A DNA stretch of 64,000 nt. Origin: Osedax fenrisi (lineage: Eukaryota; Annelida; Polychaeta; Sabellida; Siboglinidae). Below are positions 36,091 through 49,401 of the stretch, piece after piece. Where the stretch lies: contig OZ025239.1 of assembly GCA_964019155.1 (NCBI GenBank), positions 104,094,298 through 104,158,297 on the forward strand, given 5' to 3'. The notes beneath the pieces were generated by a model. The model searched no databases, was not told the DNA's origin, and saw nothing but the letters and a program-made list of their open reading frames with translations. The first letter of the stretch is position 1; the number at the start of each line of letters is the position of its first letter. A program made the position numbers and the translations under genes.

Positions 36091-36735
36091 CCATTCTCTA
36101 GTGTTATCTCTCCTCCCACGCTAACAAGCGTACAACTGTGACATCTGTACCAGTTTAACGCACTATATTCGATGTCAACGGCTTTAGTGTGATCCTTTAA
36201 CCCAGATAGAATGTACTAACGTTAAGCTAGCGTGTATTTTTAGTTTATCGGATATGAATATAAAGCCTATTTATTAGAAATCACGCCTAACTAATAATGA
36301 TAAATTGTTATACTGTGGGCATCGTGTAGGTATTCCGCAGTCTACAGCGTACCTATGCGATACCTATATCATACTACATCACGCTCTTGTATTCGGCTTT
36401 ACGGGTAGACTTTACGAATAAATAGTCGACTTATGTTGCGCTAATTCGTTGGAATGCGTTGTGCGTTCACTTTCTAAATAGATGTATCCCGTTGCGTAAT
36501 AGCTCGTAATCGCGCATTACATAATCATAATTAGGGTAGACGATGTTTACAAACTTTGAAAACAAATATATTCGATAGAAACTTAAACAACTAATAATAA
36601 ACTGGCATTGTAACTAATAAGTTTTGATATTCGAAAATGTATCTTTAATCATATCTACTTATATATGAATTAGGACAACACAATATAATATGAATGTACT
36701 ATAAAGGGATTCTATTAATACTATTAATAAATATT

Positions 36736-36766
<31 letters not shown>

Positions 36767-37035
36767 TTACTTTAAAAATTGTAATGCAGAGTAAAACATT
36801 TAATTAAAAAAATGATGAAAGGACAAAAGAGAACTTCTGCATTGTAACATGAGACAATACTACACTATTACACTTTCATCTATTAATAGTCTATCAACAA
36901 TATGTGTGTCATACAGGAAATCAGTAATTCAATATTTGCATCGTTGTAAGACAATAGTTGATATACAATCACCCCCCCCCTGTATTGAAGAGGTGTTTAT
37001 ATTTCATATTGTATTATATGTAGATACAATCAACA

Positions 37036-37066
<31 letters not shown>

Positions 37067-37597
37067 ATATGTGTATAATATATATATACAGTATATAATA
37101 TACCCATGTATATAATATAATATAAATAGTAATTTATGATTAAATATTGATCAATAATATAGACTCCATATTGACATATCAACTGAATGCTATTTATAGA
37201 ATAGTCAGGGGAGGTACAATTCATTCCCCTGTATACTGTATACATTGTATGCTCTGGGATAGTTATCTAATTATTGAGATTAATTATTAAATTAATTATC
37301 TAGATTAATATGATGATTACAAGTTTGATAATTGATATGGGTGCATGCTATTTAAATAGGGTGACACATGCTGTACCCATGCTATTGTTATCCCCTGGAG
37401 ACCCCCCTGATGGTTCCTACTTGACCTATTGTAGTCATGGTAATACTGGAACACATACACACACATACTGTATGAAACTGCAGTATATTAGATTAGGATA
37501 TTTAGACTAGTATTTGATGCTGAAATAAGGTGGTTTAGTGTAGTGGAGATATTGGACTTGCAGGAGAATATACAATAGTTTATAACAATACTTCATT

Positions 37598-37668
37598 ACA
37601 ATGAGATACAATGAGATACAATGAGATACAATGAGATACAATGAGATACAATGAGATACAATGAGATA
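37598..37668. repeat. 10-bp minisatellite (ATGAGATACA)n
   Basis: Seven perfect tandem copies. Confidence 0.95.
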
Positions 37669-38281
37669 TGTGTTAATAGGGAGATTATAATCTGCCAATG
37701 TGTATGCATAATAAGGACATGGACATATGTTTACATTGTACATTAGGAACATTAGTAGTACACATTACAATCTAAAGTGTGTGTGTGTGTGTGCCGTATA
37801 TCTAATTACACACACATGTGTGAGAGATTACACACTTTCATGTACTACATTCACTGATAATGGAAATCATTAGTAAACACTAGATAGTAGTTGTATCTAT
37901 AAATAAACTACATATATATATGTTTGTATTTCAGTATAAATAGGTTTGTAATGTATAATGTATAATGTATATACTATATACTATAGTATATAGGTCTATA
38001 AACACAATGTGATAGGGGGGGGGAAATAATTTGCATTTTACAATAACCGCCCATTATATATACATGATGGATATCTAAAGGTGAGATATCTCCCTGCCGT
38101 AATCTACGATAGTATGTGTCTATAGATAGATATAGATAATGATATAAACATATTCCTGGTAATAAAGTCATCATAAATTAATAAGCACATGACTTGAAAT
38201 TCTTACATGAATATGTGTATTGTTGTAGGTGTAGTTAACGTTCTTTATTATTCATCATACAAGAATACATATATCTTATAT

Positions 38282-38282
<1 letters not shown>

Positions 38283-38340
<58 letters not shown>
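38283..38340. repeat. (TA)n microsatellite
   Basis: Almost 60 bp of pure TA. Confidence 0.95.
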
Positions 38341-38347
<7 letters not shown>

Positions 38348-38674
38348 TATAAGTATATATATAACAATATAAAATATGGATAGTATGTGATATTGTGGGT
38401 CAAAATATCAAATTACTCAATTAAATCCATATGAATAATGCAACAATGATATATGGAAGTTTTAATGACCAATCATTATAAGTGGGAGACTAACTGCAGT
38501 ACATACCCATATACACACACAAGTGCTATCCAGTACACTGTATAGAGTTTGCATTGATATAATGTATATAAACAATGGACTGCCTATTGTGGGTATTGGT
38601 GTGTGTGTATGTGTGTGGGTATTGGTGTGTGTGGGTGTGTGTCTATTTAGCAGATGTTAGAGAGCTATTATAAC

Positions 38675-38707
<33 letters not shown>

Positions 38708-39601
38708 CTATTTAACTGCAAGCTGATGTAGCCTAATTAATCTTGAATCTGCATATCATTACACTAATAATATAATACATTACTTTATTCATGGCTGCTC
38801 CATTACACCTATATCTTTTATGTGTGTGTGTGTGTGTGAATCATTATATTTACTAATTTACTATTTACTACAGATATATTATGTAATTTGACATCATGAA
38901 CTAACATTTTAATTACATAATTTACACACATATATATATATTACATTTATTAATATTTATATATTTAGTAATATTTATATAAATAAATATGAAAATTTAT
39001 AAATATAAAAAATTTCACTTTATAACTAAAATTAATGAAAATTAAATTTTAATATAATGAATTATTACATACTAAGATTAAAATTACAAACTAGAATGAA
39101 TATAGTCAAGACGATAACAATTTATAATTTGGTATACTTATTTACTAATAAAAATAGTAACTTTATTATTTATTATGAATGCACTAATTTAATATAATAA
39201 TTATAAAAAATAGATTACTTGGAATATATGTAAAGCCGCATTCAAACTAACAAATATGGAACGATTTTTTTACCTCACTTACTTTTGAATATTTTCTAAA
39301 TATTAGGAAAATCAATAATTTGAAATAAATAATTGTAATCAATATATAGCTATAAATAGCGGGTCGATTTTGTTGTGTGAACACCGTAAATATAAGTAAA
39401 AAATAAAAAATAAAAAAATAAAATTTAGATAGTAAATATTATGTTATATTAATAATATATTATCTCTTAAATTATTTGAAGAATAATAAATTTACAATTA
39501 TTTTAACCTATTTAAAATATTTATAAATATGTTAATGTTAATTTAAAATACACTATTATCTCTCAAGGTTATTGCTTATTGACCATATATATTACAGTTA
39601 A

Positions 39602-40025
39602 GGAGATGTCACACGACGCCCGCCTCTCTATGTATAGAGATAGCAAATAATGGGTCTACAAAAAACTAGGCGCGCATAATTCTATTCATTGAATTGAGCT
39701 ATTTTTTTTTATATTCTATTCATTAAATGTATACACATGATATTACAGGACGTATTTTTTATAATTTATATTATATAATATATATATATATGCACACATT
39801 TTAATTTTTTAATTTACAGAATTTCTATAGAAATTTTTATTTTTTGCAATTATACACATACAAATTTAGAAAATTACTCATGTAATATTATGTGTATACA
39901 TTTAATGAATAGAATATAAAACAAATTAGCTCAATTCAATGAATAAAATTATGCGCGCCTAGATTTTTATAGACCAATTATTTGCTATCTCTATACATAG
40001 AGAGCGGGCGTCGTGTGACATCCCC
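39602..40025. mobile_element. TTAA-flanked MITE with long inverted arms
   Basis: TTAA borders a 424-bp unit whose arms of ~160 bp are nearly exact inverted copies, from GGAGATGTCACACGACGCCC through AGGCGCGCATAATT to TGTATACA. GGGGATGTC and GGAGATGTC ends recall the GGGGACGC ends of the other TTAA elements. It lies 45 bp outside the giant foldback element. Confidence 0.75.
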
Positions 40026-40071
40026 TTAAAGTATTTATGATAATGATTATAATATGTATATCCGAATACAG

Positions 40072-40198
40072 GTCGAGTCGCCCGAAAGTCGACTCGCCCG
40101 AATAAAAATAAGTCGAGTCGCCCGAAAATAAGTCGACTCGCCCGAATTACATAAGTCGACTCGCCCGATACATAAGTCAATTCGCCCGACACATAATT
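40072..40198. repeat. terminal motif array, left end
   Basis: Six copies of a ~20-bp unit with core TCGACTCGCCCGA, alternating GTCGAC and GTCGAG forms, spaced by AT-rich ATAA or ACATAA linkers. It is the only GC-rich part of the arm and may be a transposase-binding array (inference). Confidence 0.85.
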
Positions 40199-41509
40199 CG
40201 ATATGACAGATACTAAAATTGTATTATTTTATGTAAAATTGTATTACCATTATATAATTGTACACTAATTATTATTTTATATAAGTTATTATTCTTAAAA
40301 ATAAATAAACTATATATAAATATATTACTAACAATATTTAATTTAAATAATACTTAATTTGAATGAATAATTGTACACTAATTATTATTTTATATTAGTT
40401 TAAATTAATAAATATAAGTTTTTATTCTTAAAAATAAATATAAGTATATTTAAATATGTTTACAAATAATATTGCATTTTAATAATACTTAATTTTAATG
40501 AATAGTTGTACATGATTATCGTTGAAAGATCGTTTAATTTCAAGTAGAAGAAATATATTATAGATAGTACTGGACAATTACTAATGGTATCAATAATTAA
40601 TTATCCTAAAATTGAATTTCGAAAATATTCTAAATAATAAGTTTGAATTTACTTAATTATAATGTGAATATTATACGTACATAGTAGGTTTATATAGTTT
40701 ATGAAAGATCGTTTAATTTCAAGTAGAAGCAATATATTATATGTATATATTATTATATCATAAAGATAGTACTGGACAATTACTAATGGTATACCGATAC
40801 ATCATTATCCTAAATTGATTTTCGAAAATATTCTAAATAATAAGTTTGAATTTACTTAATTACAATGTGAATATTATACGTACATAGTAGGTTTATATAG
40901 TTTATGAATGATCGTTTAATTTCAAGTAGAAGCAATATATTATATTTATATATTATTATATCATAGATAGTACTGGACAATTACTAATGGCATCAATAAT
41001 TAATTATCCTAAAATTGATTTTCGAAAATATTCTAAATAATAATTTTTAATTTACTTAATTATAATGTGAATATTATACATATATAAGATATTTATATAG
41101 TTTATGAAATATAGATTAATTTTAAGTAGAAGACATATATTATATGTATAATATACATTGTATATACTAATATAATATTATAATAATTATATACTAATAT
41201 TAAATATAAGTAGGTACTATATCATATAGTTACTATGGGACGCGAATGAGATTCAAAATGGCCTATTTTACAAGGTCTAATATGCCGAGGTTGAGAAAAA
41301 CATTACACAGATTTTTTTGAAAATCATAAGTTTTATTTTGTTCATAAAATACTTATTTATTAACCGATTTTAAAAACTGAACTGTCAAATTATAAAGTAA
41401 ACATCCCTTTTGAATATGTCCAATCAGCAACAAGCTTGCTGTCATTGATTCGCGCAAGTTTGGTTAGTGAATATGTGTATTGTTAAAATTAAAAATACGA
41501 TAATAAATA

Positions 41510-42475
41510 ATTATTTTTGAAAAATAATTTTAATTGCTGCGTCATTATGAACGTTTTATCTATAAATGTGTTATTAAATATATAATATATCTTAATAATA
41601 ACTTCATAAAATACTACACAAATTTACATAAATATTGAAAATATTGAAAATTAAAATGGAGGCAAATCTCAAATTTGTCAATTAATAATACTCGATAAAT
41701 CAATTATTGAATGCTTATTTACATATATAATATTTAATAATTATTTATAAATATATATATTATAAAAATATATATACATATATAATATTAGTATTGATAT
41801 ACATAAAAAAATAATACTTTAATAGAAATATCATATAAATAAATTTTAGATTATAAATCATTTATAACGATTTAATATAAATTTAGATTAAAAATGTGAT
41901 AACAAAAATATATTTTTTTTAAATAATTTTACTTGCTGTGTAATTATGAACGTTTTATCGATAAAAGTACCTATAAATATATTGTATATCATTTATAATA
42001 ACTTCATAAAAGACTACACAAATTTATATAAATATTGAAAAAATTATCAAAATAATTTTCAAAATGTTAGATTTATTAAAAATAGTATTTGAAAAATAAT
42101 TTGTCAATTAATAATATTCAATATCAACTTAATAAATAATTTATTTAATGCCTGAATTACATATATAATATTATTTTTGTTATTTATAAATATATATTAT
42201 AACAATGAATATATATACTTATTATTATTAAAATACATACTATATTTACTATAAATTATAGTCTATAATATTACATGTTTAGTGAGCTATAATTTATAGA
42301 ATAAATAATGTTTAGATGATTATTTTATTATAATTTTAAAGTCATAAATTCTATATAAATTAATTATTTTTGAATATACCTAAGTATTGATTTATTTGCT
42401 ATAAATAAATTATATATATAATTATTATAATAATATCTTCATAATTAACTGGACACTTAAATAAAAAGTTAAAAC
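41510..42475. repeat. ~415-bp direct repeats inside the giant element
   Basis: Blocks with TTATGAACGTTTTATC and AACTTCATAAAA-ACTACACAAATTTA occur near 41535-41655 and 41945-42046, with a more diverged third block near 42390-42470. Confidence 0.7.
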
Positions 42476-43446
42476 ATGTGCTATCAATTTTTTTTTTAAA
42501 TATACTATTTTCAATAAATAATATTTTATATCATCTTAATTAATCATGTATTTAATAAATATACATATACTATTTGTAATAATACATTAAATATATAATT
42601 ATTATAATATAACTATTATAATAATGTAACATGTTTATAAAGGTTACCTTTTATGGGTGGCGAAACACGATTTTATTGTAGTATTTTAAAAATAATTTTG
42701 TAGATCTCATTCTCATATAATTATATAACTTAATATATACATAGATCTAAATGTAATTAATAAAGCTTTTTTCCAACACAATTTAATCATTCTCTTATTC
42801 ATTTCAGAGTTATCGTAATTTGAAAGTAACCCTTATTTAAAAAATCTCATATATCCACCATGTAAATATTCATGTTTTGCCGTCCATAAGACTTTAATTT
42901 TATAAATAATAGATAATTTTAGTAGACATTTCTAGTGGTAACATTGTCGTTATATTATTGTTATCATAAAAATCATACATTTTATATACAACCTAATTAT
43001 CATGATTAAATATCTTAAATTTTACAAACAAATTTAATTTATTAGTATTATTTCTTCATATACATTTCTATAGCATACTATTATGCTTTATGTAATATAT
43101 TTAATATCAATCTATAATAATATATATTAGTATTAATTGTTCGTATAAATTTTATATAATTACTGTTATGCTAGCATATTTTAATACTATTATTGTGCGG
43201 AGCAGATCTACATATTAGCTAGTTATAGTGCGACAAGTATTGCATGTGTAGATTTCTGAACAATATATTAATTTATATGTATATCATATGAGTGTAGCTA
43301 AATAAATATATTATGATTACATAATAATAAAGAGCTGTTTTAACTAATAAATATAATAGTTTGTTTATACAAATTAATGTATTAATCATAATGGTCAATA
43401 CATTTATTTATAATATCCGAATACATTCATATATTTATCTATATAG

Positions 43447-43665
43447 GATTTTTAGGACACTGTTGGGGCATAGAAGATGGGCACAAGAGATGTTATTCTC
43501 TAGATGTCATTGCATGAGTGACGTCTCGTATCCTGGTGTCCAATAAAGAACTATATACAAAAGTTGATGGACGATGCATATACAGTCAGGAGCCCTACCA
43601 AATATGATGAGCGATAGAAATGATCTGAGAACGTGTGTCATGGTGTAACGATAAAGCTCAACCTG
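43447..43665 (+). pseudogene. exon-like gene fragment with four in-frame TGA codons
   Basis: Between an AG acceptor (TATATAG|GA) and a consensus donor (CCTG|GTAAGT) one frame runs for 72 codons, interrupted only by four TGA codons and no TAA or TAG. The frame contains GHCWGIEDGHKRCYSLDV, ELYTKVDGRCIYSQEPYQ and ERVSWCNDKAQP. Each TGA could be a decayed CGA (Arg). The last base joins TT of the exon at 43901 in phase. The GPCR gene uses TGA as its stop, so recoding is unlikely. Parent family not recognised. Confidence 0.5.
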
Positions 43666-43900
43666 GTAAGTAAAGTTAGTATATGTATATACATATCAAT
43701 TAATGTTTTGTTTACAAATCCATCTTGCATCTATTTCCATCTGCCCTACTACAGTTAAATAAATTTTAAATCTATAGCCGTTATTTTATTTGGTTTCATT
43801 CATATCACTATTTAATTATATATTTAATATTTTTGTATAGCTCAAACTATCAATCACTATATGCAAAATGTATTAATTAATATCACTTACTATTATATAG

Positions 43901-44049
43901 TTGAAGACAGCGAAAAGGCGTGTTTAATATTAATCAGTGGATGTCTGATCACCGGTGAACTACTGGACATGGATAGAAGCGACCTGAGACGATTTGTTAC
44001 TGAAGCTAGTGAGAAAATTACCACTACGATTCATGAGTCATGGAACTAA
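43901..44049 (+). CDS. terminal exon-like fragment, family unknown
   Basis: The acceptor TATATAG|TT is followed by 48 codons and TAA. The peptide VEDSEKACLILISGCLITGE continues into an acidic/basic helix (LLDMDRSDLRRFVTEASEK). No disruption occurs in this exon, unlike the preceding one. Phase fits the donor at 43665. The GC rise and splice signals point to a real former exon now located between the arms of the giant element, either captured DNA or the site of insertion. Function unknown. Confidence 0.45.
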
Positions 44050-44344
44050 AAGTTAGTTAGTAAGAGTTGAATACCTATATTCCAGTGAATTTGATAGGTT
44101 TTAAGTGATGGATTTAATTAAATATAAGAATATAAATAATATAATATACTTTTACTTTCGATAACTATTACTTTTACTTTCTAATATTAAATATAATAAT
44201 TATTTTGATTTTATCAAATATAAATATACTCTTAAATCCAAACAAGAATTTAACTAAAATATATAAAAATACAAATAGAGCAGATCTGATTTTTATCATT
44301 ATTAAATTACTAATTTACAAAATGTATTTTATCATATACAAATG

Positions 44345-44393
<49 letters not shown>
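44345..44393. repeat. (TA)n microsatellite
   Basis: About 48 bp of TA; a second run lies at 45197-45231. Confidence 0.95.
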
Positions 44394-44396
<3 letters not shown>

Positions 44397-45190
44397 TTTT
44401 TCAAATACAATAACAAAATCAATTACAAATGATAACAATCTGATTTTAATAATTATGAAAACTTATTTAATCAGATATGCATGTTTAATATCTTATTAAA
44501 ATATAAATACTCTAGCAAATACAAAAATATTTCTGGTTAATAATTCAAATACAGAAAATCTGATTTTGGTAATTAATAAATTTCAAATATAATAATGTAT
44601 TTGATTAATATTTACAAATAATATTTGAAATATTAATATAATCCTATTCAAATTTAAATACAAATAAATAAATATTTACTAAAATTTAAATAAATTAAGT
44701 CTGATTAATGATTCATATATAATTACACTAAATCTGATTTTTATATTTATGATCATTTATTTATATAAAAATATATATGTAATGTCTAACTATAGATAAA
44801 CACAAATACAAATAAATGTATAATTTATCAATCAAATATACCTAATCTGTTTTAGATAATTATTAAAATATTAATTTTGATATATTTATATAAGTTTGAT
44901 ACATATATTTATATAAGTTTTATTCATAAAATAATTAATTTTGTAATGTTTTAAAGGTATCATTGATGTATTTTGGCAACTAAATAAAAGTGATACAACG
45001 AAATTGATACAGGTTTAGTATATTTAATTATAAATTAAATTTACATGTATCCATCATTAATTTTTTATTCTTTTATAGCTGGATTATAAGTTACAAATCT
45101 GATGACTAAAGGAAAGAGAAAGAAAAAAAGATTCTATTATTGTAAATGTTTATATATATTTTAATATTATATTAAATATATATATTTTTG

Positions 45191-45233
<43 letters not shown>

Positions 45234-45464
45234 TTAGTACTTAATGTTAAAATAAATTGTATATATGAAAAAATGATGTATAATATTTATTATTGAAATG
45301 TGTTTAATATTTATAATTTAATTTTAAATAATATTTATAATTGAAATAAGTTGAATTTATAATTTAATTTTAAATAATATATAAATAAAGTAGAATTTAG
45401 AAAGTTTTGCATAAATTATTAAATAATATTTGTTACTATAATTTATTTTCTTTTTTAAATTAGT

Positions 45465-46140
45465 TAAAACCAAGATACAAGTTATATTATAGAATTTAAA
45501 GAGCTTTGTAAAAAATATAAATAAAATTCATTATTTCCCATATTGGGTAAGAATGCTTATCATTTTTTTATAACTTATTAAATAATTATATATACATATA
45601 ATATAGATAGTCTGTTAATTGAATTAACAAATATTCAATGAGTTATGGTCTAATATATATTATAAATTAATAAAAACTCATAATTCTTATCTACACCATG
45701 TCAAATTTGTACCATTTTTGATCATAACTTTTTTTTTTAATAATAATTAAAAAAACTAAGATACAAGTTATATTATAGAATTTAAAGAGCTTTTTAAAAA
45801 TATAAATTAAATTAATTTTAGATAAAAATAAATTACTTTTTTCCCATATTGGGTAGAAATGCTGATCATTTTGTTTATTGTGTTACATATTTATATATAT
45901 ATACATATATAATAAAGATAGTCTGTTAATTTAATTAAAAAATATTCATTATTCAATGAGTTATGGTCTAATATGTATTATAAATTAAGTAAAACATGCG
46001 TAATTCCTATCTACACCATGTCAAAATGTTACCATTTTTTTGTGCACATTTTTGATCATAAATTTTTTTTAAATAAAAATTAAAAAAAACTAAGATAGGA
46101 CTTACATTATATAATTTGATAACCTTTCTAATGATTCTAA
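45465..46140. repeat. ~285-bp tandem duplication in the giant element
   Basis: Two full copies and one partial copy of a unit containing AAGATACAAGTTATATTATA, TTTCCCATATTGGGTA and TCTACACCATGTCAAA, each introduced by a TTTTGATCATAA block. Confidence 0.75.
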
Positions 46141-47464
46141 TTTTATTATAATAGCATCAATATACAAAATCTCATTCTCGTACTCAACCCTAAGAGTAAG
46201 TTAGTAAGTAACTATATGATATAGTACCTACTTATATTTAATATTAGTATATAATATTATATTAGTATATACATATAATATATTTATTCTACTTAAAATT
46301 AATCTATCTTTCATAAACTATATAAATATCTTATATATGTATAATATTCACATTATAATTAAGTAAATTAAAAATTATTATTTAGAATATTTTCGAAAAT
46401 CAATATTAGGATAATTAATTATTGATACCATTAGTAATTGTCCAGTACTATCTTTATGATATAATAATATATTGTTTCTACTTGAAATTAAACGATCATT
46501 CGTAAACTATATAAACCTACTATGTACGTATAATATTCACATTGTAATTAAGTAAATTCAAACTTATTATTTAGAATATTTTCGAAAATCAATTTAGGAT
46601 AATAATGTATCGGTATACCATTAGTAATTGTCCAGTACTATCTTTATGATATAATAATATATAAATATAATATATTTCTTCTACTTGAAATTAAACGATC
46701 TTTCATAAACTATATAAATATCTTATATATGTATAATATTCACATTATAATTAAGTAAATTCTAATTTAGAATAAATTAAAAACTAAAACTTGTAGAATA
46801 AATTAATTTATAAGACCATATCATAATTTTCTCATCGGTGCAGTATATATAGTATACTATTATACACATATTATATATTGTTTCTACTTTACATTAATCA
46901 GACTGTAAGGAACAATATTGATATCGTATGTATTTATAATATATACATATATATATATATATATGCATATCCTATACATGATATATTATAAGCAATGACC
47001 TAATCAAGTCCTTGTTATACTTTGATTTATTTTAACATAATCATATATACGAGATATATCATATTAATATTAAAGGACTTTAAATTCAAATGAAGGCGTT
47101 TTCAGCACATTTGTGAACACAAATATTTATACCATGATAATTATGTACAACTATTCATTACAATTAATTATTATTAAAATGCAATATTATTTGTAAACAT
47201 ATTTATATATACTTATATTTATTTTTAAGAATAAAAACTTATATTTATTAAACTAATATAAAATAATAATTAGTATACAATTATTAATTCAAATTAAGTA
47301 TTATTTAAATTAAATATTGTTTGTAACATATTTATATATAGTTTATTTATTTTTAAGAATAATAACTTATATAAAATAATAATTAGTGTACAATTAGAAT
47401 ATATGGATATGGGTAATACAATTTTACATAAAACAATACAATTTCAGTATCTGTCATATCAAAT

Positions 47465-47612
47465 TATGTGTCGGGCGAATTGACTTATGTATCGGGCGAA
47501 TCGACTTTAGTAATTCGGGCGAGTCGACTTATGTAATTCGGGCGAGTCGACTTATTTTCGGGCGACTCGACTTATTTTTATTCGGGCGAGTCGACTTTCG
47601 GGCGACTCGACT
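47465..47612. repeat. terminal motif array, right end
   Basis: Seven inverted copies of the TCGGGCGAGTCGAC unit, matching the left-end array in order and spacing with one extra or altered unit near 47505. Confidence 0.85.
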
Positions 47613-47620
47613 CGCTCCCG

Positions 47621-48432
47621 TATATCCTATAATTTAAATGTATTCTTTATGATAAATTAATGTACATATTATTGTATAATATATAAAATATATTACATTA
47701 AAAAATATCAATATTTAAAAAAAATCCATTATAAAAATAAAAATAAATATTTATTTATAACATAATTATATTGCATAATTCATTTTATTTTGTTTATAAA
47801 TTAATTTATTGATATATATTTTGTTAGTTATTATCTAATATAAAATTGATATATTTTTTTCATAAATTATATTAAACATAGATTATTTTATTATATAATT
47901 TATACAAATATGAATATATAAGCATTTTGTAAGTAATTATTTCAAATATAATTTCCCAAAGGATAATTTCTATTCAATTTTAAATCAACTATAAAAATTC
48001 AAAATTCCAATATTAGCAAATATATAAGAAAATATATGTATATATATAATACATAAAAGAAATTTATAAAAAATACGAGAATTGGAAAATAAGAGTTGGA
48101 ACAATCACATAAATCAGGTAGAATTTAATCTAGCTTTTTGATTTGGTTATTCATAACATATTTAAAATGAGTGAATATTTTAGAGATATGTAATTATTTA
48201 TTGACACTATAATTGTTATCATTCTCAATCTTAAATGGATATATTTTAGAAGAAAAATACCTGAAACTATTTAACTCTAAAATCTCAAGAATATTTAAAA
48301 CCTAAAACCTTTGCCTAATATATAATACATTAAAATAATGTTATTTTCAATAATTATAATTGTGGTCAATTATAATTATTATTTGTAGCAATTATGTTAT
48401 ATTATAAAATCAACAGTATGCACTCTATTGCA

Positions 48433-48474
<42 letters not shown>

Positions 48475-49401
48475 ATTAATATGACGCTATACATTACTCA
48501 CCACTTATTAAAGGAAAATTTAATTCTACAACATGAAACTTGATATTATAAAAAGTTTTTACATTGCAGTATATAATTAAAAGCTTATTTAACCAATATC
48601 AAAATATCAATATAAAATATATATAATTATTATAATAATATTTACAAAGACATATTTTGTATAGTATTTAAACAAGTAAAATATGATGAAATATTTAAAA
48701 TGAATATAATTAGGATTGAAACATCATATATATATATTTAACCAAAATAGTCTAATATTACATTCACTTATGCCATTAGAATAGTACATTTTACAATAAG
48801 TTTAAAATAAATGAGAAATATAATGTTTTCATATATATTCATATATATTTTAAGTAAAAAAGCATCAATAATTACAAAGCTGAGGGTTATTGGTCAACAT
48901 ATTCGCAATAATACTTTATACTTTGAACGCCCGTAAAATGGTTTATTCGAATTAGTGATAATAGCATAACTACACACATATATAGATATCACAATCACGA
49001 GAATATGAGTCATAAATATTATTTAAATTAGAATAATGTGTAATATTTTATACATTTAATAATTATACTAATATAAATAAGAAAAAATACAATTATGGTG
49101 CACACTATTTCTTATATTACATTAAATATATAATAACATGAATAATATATAAATATAATATTTATATATATATATATATATATATAAATGTATCACTAAT
49201 TCTAATAAAGAATTATGCCTTCGTTTAGTGCATAGTTTTTCTTTAAATCGTGAAGCTTTCGATCATTGTCTAAGAGGAGACCACACTTGAATATTCGCAA
49301 ACACTGCACTCGTTATTCGCAAAGGCGCGCAAAGTTTCGCAGTTTTGTTCTCAGTTTAATAATTATAATTTAATTTAAACAATAATATAATACTCTTACT
49401 T
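47621..49401. other. AT-rich spacer, 3' flank of the PEAK1-like gene
   Basis: No gene recognised. TA runs lie at 48434-48471 and 49158-49186. The stretch 49220-49350 is GC-richer and unframed, probably the 3' UTR of the neighbouring minus-strand gene. Confidence 0.45.

Larger units (their letters stand above)
36100..39597. other. intergenic or far-upstream intron, simple repeats only
   Basis: Moderately CG-rich sequence at 36100-36540 shows no open frame. The rest is AT-rich with TA runs (36728-36762, 37039-37067), a C9 tract (36971), GT/CA runs (37779-37795, 38600-38702, 38822-38838) and a 58-bp TA run at 38283. Short ORFs show no family features. Confidence 0.5.
40072..47612. mobile_element. 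giant foldback element with 1.2-1.4-kb inverted arms
   Basis: The left arm (about 40072-41234) and right arm (about 46208-47612) are inverted copies. From outside inward, each arm has an array of GTCGACTCGCCCGA/GTCGAGTCGCCCGA motifs, an AT-rich stretch (ACAATTTTACATAAAATAAT type), and two to three ~200-bp tandem units containing GATCGTTTAATTTCAAGTAG and GATAGTACTGGACAATTACT. The arms meet at CTATATGATATAGT. The 5-kb middle holds long direct repeats and a decayed spliced gene fragment but no transposase or polymerase ORF. It resembles Foldback-type or giant non-autonomous TIR elements; no superfamily can be assigned. Confidence 0.8.

Noticed and set aside
37598..37668. Direct repeats with regular spacing suggestive of a CRISPR-like array
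   Set aside because: Perfect 10-bp tandem units without spacers in a eukaryotic genome; simply a minisatellite.
39959..40192. Minus-strand ORF across the GTCGACTCGCCCGA array
   Set aside because: The frame reflects the repeat unit and crosses the boundary between two mobile elements.
43447..43665. TGA recoded as an amino acid (alternative code or selenocysteine)
   Set aside because: The GPCR in this window terminates with TGA, and four TGA codons are better explained by CGA decay in a captured fragment; not excluded without cDNA.
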